Assembly (NCBI GenBank): GCA_013214425.1
Contig: JABSPN010000111.1
Location: 1 to 8,722, forward strand
Reading direction: 5' to 3'
DNA: 8,722 nt
DNA from: Flavobacteriaceae bacterium
GTDB lineage: Bacteria; Bacteroidota; Bacteroidia; Flavobacteriales; Flavobacteriaceae
Below, piece after piece: positions 7,204 through 8,722 of the stretch (positions are counted from its first letter, which is position 1; each line of letters starts with the position of its first letter). The notes below the pieces were generated by a model. That model was not told the origin of the DNA and made no database searches. It saw only the letters and a list, made by a program, of their open reading frames with translations. The translations under genes were made by a program, and so were the position numbers.

Positions 7204-8208
7204 TTATTTAAAAAACAATCTAGGGAAAGCTTCTTCTGGTTTTTTTCTTAATAGTTCAATGGCGATTGTCGATTTTAAAAATCCGTAACCATAACCAAAA
7301 AACTGAATAGATACCGCAAAAAGGGATAAAACTCCTATCACAAGACTTCTATTTTCTATCGTTGCAAATAAAAACACTAAAGCAAAATACAACAGATAAA
7401 ATAACATCAATAAGGAACTCTTCAGTATGAGAATGCTTAATAAGGAAGCACATAACCCTAGCACAAACAAAGTAGGAAACCAATAGGTTATTTTTCTGGT
7501 TTCTGGGTGCCAGTGATTCAATATAGGTCTACACATACCAAACTTATTTACTTGTTGGTAAAATTTCTTCCAGGAAATTCTTCTTTTATGGTACACGTAA
7601 GCCTCTTCAATTAACTTGGTATCAAAACCAGCTTTCCATAAACGGATGGTTAAATCTGGGTCTTCTCCTGGATGTATATCTCCAAAACCCTGGGTAGCTT
7701 CAAAAGCTTTTCTTGATAAACCCATGTTAAAACTCCTTGGCTGGAATTTATTGACACTAGATTTCTTTCCTCTTATTCCTCCTGTTGTCAAAAAGGAGGT
7801 CATAGCAAAATTGATTGCTTTTTGAAGCGTTGTAAAGCTTTTATGAGCCGAATCTGGCCCTCCAAAACAAGCTACATATTCTTGTTGTAAACTTTTATCT
7901 ACCGTTGTTAGATAATGAGATGGAATAATACAATCTGAATCTAAAATTAAAAAGTAATCTCCTTTGGCTACTCGCATTCCGTAATTTCTGGAATCTCCTG
8001 GGCCTGAATTCTCTTTAAAGTAATAGCTTATCTGTAGCTGTTCGTTATAACCTGCTGCAATAGGTTCAGAAGAAATTGAAGACCCATCTTCAACAATCAC
8101 TATTTCAAAAGGTTTAGTAAAATCTTGTTTGGATAGACTTTCTAATAATTCCGCTATTTCATCGGGTCTGTTATAAACAGGTATTATAAACGAATAACTT
8201 ATCTTCAC
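7204..8208 (-). CDS. Family 2 glycosyltransferase with C-terminal membrane segments
   Basis: This 334-residue GT-A fold transferase is probably anchored at the cytosolic face of the inner membrane. The nucleotide-sugar domain (1 to about 235) shows FIIPVYNRPDEI (8-19), VIVEDGS with D41, ENSGPGDSRNYGM (66-78), the metal-binding DSD (90-92), NMGLSRKAF (161-169) and the acceptor-side acidic GEDPDL (181-186). Three hydrophobic segments follow at about 245-262, 265-283 and 286-306. The sugar and acceptor cannot be told; related proteins add sugars to lipid carriers or polysaccharides. The start is GTG at 8208: an in-frame stop lies one codon upstream (8212-8214) and the first beta strand (ISYSFIIPVYN) begins at once. 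It is the first gene of the minus-strand cluster and has its own promoter. Confidence 0.9.
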   Translation of the reverse strand: MKISYSFIIPVYNRPDEIAELLESLSKQDFTKPFEIVIVEDGSSISSEPIAAGYNEQLQISYYFKENSGPGDSRNYGMRVAKGDYFLILDSDCIIPSHYLTTVDKSLQQEYVACFGGPDSAHKSFTTLQKAINFAMTSFLTTGGIRGKKSSVNKFQPRSFNMGLSRKAFEATQGFGDIHPGEDPDLTIRLWKAGFDTKLIEEAYVYHKRRISWKKFYQQVNKFGMCRPILNHWHPETRKITYWFPTLFVLGLCASLLSILILKSSLLMLFYLLYFALVFLFATIENRSLVIGVLSLFAVSIQFFGYGYGFLKSTIAIELLRKKPEEAFPRLFFK

Positions 8209-8232
8209 TTCTCAATTTTCATATTTTCAAAA

Positions 8233-8264
8233 CAAAGGTAACCGTATGTTTTATGAAAAGCAAA
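8233..8264 (-). promoter_or_regulatory. Bacteroidota-type promoter for the glycosyltransferase/ybbR/coaE cluster
   Basis: On the minus strand a -33 box TTTG (8264-8261) is followed after exactly 20 bases by TACCTTTG (8240-8233), a full match to the TAnnTTTG -7 consensus of the main sigma factor in Bacteroidota. Transcription would start about 5-8 bases further on, leaving a leader of roughly 15-20 bases before the GTG at 8208. The -33 box touches the foot of the fabI terminator. Confidence 0.75.
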
Positions 8265-8288
8265 AGCCATTCTGAATAGAATGGCTTT
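8263..8288 (-). terminator. Rho-independent terminator of fabI
   Basis: A perfect 11-bp inverted repeat has arms AAAGCCATTCT (8263-8273) and AGAATGGCTTT (8278-8288) with a 4-base loop. Read on the minus strand it lies 26 bases after the fabI stop and is followed by a T-rich tract (TTTTGCTTTT). It separates fabI from the glycosyltransferase cluster. Confidence 0.85.
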
Positions 8289-8314
8289 CTGTATTTAAAA
8301 TGTGTATTTAGTTG

Positions 8315-8722
8315 TTATTTTTCTCCCATAAACTGAGCCATTACCGCATTACTTACTCCAACATTTGAGAATCCTCCGTCATGAAATAAGTTTTGCATCG
8401 TCACTTTCTTTGTTAAATCAGAGAATAACGAAACAGTATAGTTAGCACAATCTAATGCTGAGGCATTTCCTAATGGTGACATTTTATCGGCATAGGAAAT
8501 AAATCCATCAAATCCTTTTACTCCTTGTCCGGCAGTTGTTGGAGTTGGAGATTGAGAAATAGTGTTCACGCGTACATTGTGATCTGTTCCGAAGAAATAA
8601 CCAAAACTTCTGGCAATAGATTCTAACATGGCTTTATTATCCGCCATATCGTTATAAGTGTGGAATACCCTTTGTGCAGCAATATAAGAAAGTCCAACAA
8701 TAGAACCCCACTTATTCATGGC
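8315..8722 (-). CDS. fabI: Enoyl-ACP reductase FabI, C-terminal part, cut by window edge
   Basis: This NAD(P)H-dependent short-chain dehydrogenase family enzyme reduces trans-2-enoyl-ACP in the last step of each fatty-acid elongation cycle, in the cytosol. Only the last 135 codons are present, about half of a usual ~260-270 residue protein; the frame continues past base 8722 and the methionine at 8719 is internal. The FabI pattern is clear: in SYIAAQRVFHTYNDMADNK two tyrosines are ten residues apart and the second is followed by six residues then lysine, the spacing of E. coli Tyr146, Tyr156 and Lys163. Further matches are HNVRVNTISQSPTPTTAG (substrate-loop entry), SLFSDLTKKVT and the C-terminal HDGGFSNVG. 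The flanking residues are quite unlike E. coli FabI (NDMADNKAMLE in place of NVMGLAKASLE), as in other Flavobacteria. It is terminated by the hairpin just downstream. Confidence 0.9.
   Translation of the reverse strand, partial: AMNKWGSIVGLSYIAAQRVFHTYNDMADNKAMLESIARSFGYFFGTDHNVRVNTISQSPTPTTAGQGVKGFDGFISYADKMSPLGNASALDCANYTVSLFSDLTKKVTMQNLFHDGGFSNVGVSNAVMAQFMGEK

Noticed and set aside
7616..7825. Plus-strand open frame of 69 codons
   Set aside because: It is antisense to the catalytic domain of the glycosyltransferase, whose motifs establish the true strand.

Overview
The window looks like ordinary chromosome from a member of the Bacteroidota, most likely a marine-type Flavobacteriaceae. Supporting signs are the AT-rich sequence, the absence of Shine-Dalgarno motifs before starts, and a promoter that fits the Bacteroidota consensus (TTTG, 20 bases, TAnnTTTG). 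The proteins also fit: an RprX/RprY-type two-component pair, a DUF3857-type transglutaminase-like protein, and a divergent flavobacterial FabI. Coding density is high, and no stretch over 300 bases lacks a gene. No rRNA, tRNA, CRISPR array, insertion sequence, prophage or defence locus was seen.

Region 1 (1-3283, plus strand) is a run of three genes. The 3' part of a DUF3857-like protein with a degenerate transglutaminase fold is cut by the left edge. It is followed 17 bases later by a voltage-gated-type K+ channel with a C-terminal zinc ribbon. miaA (tRNA dimethylallyltransferase) starts inside the last codons of the channel gene. The run ends at a strong bidirectional terminator whose stem overlaps the end of miaA.

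Region 2 (3303-8264, minus strand) converges on region 1. In transcription order it is a promoter, a GT2 glycosyltransferase with C-terminal membrane segments, a YbbR-like membrane-anchored protein, coaE (last step of coenzyme A synthesis), a 71-base gap, then a sensor histidine kinase (rprX-like) and its OmpR-family regulator (rprY-like). The first three genes touch or overlap (TAAATG and ATGA junctions), so they are probably translationally coupled. The coaE/rprX gap holds a 34-base near-perfect palindrome over the coaE stop and TTAAC repeats spaced 11 bases apart. The two-component pair could therefore be separately tuned or autoregulated.

Region 3 (8263-8722, minus strand) is the 3' part of an enoyl-ACP reductase (fabI) cut by the right edge, followed by its terminator.

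I do not see a clear novel system. The items most worth a second look are the hairpin and repeat module between coaE and rprX, the zinc-ribbon channel embedded with miaA, and the transglutaminase-like protein that has lost its catalytic Cys and His.
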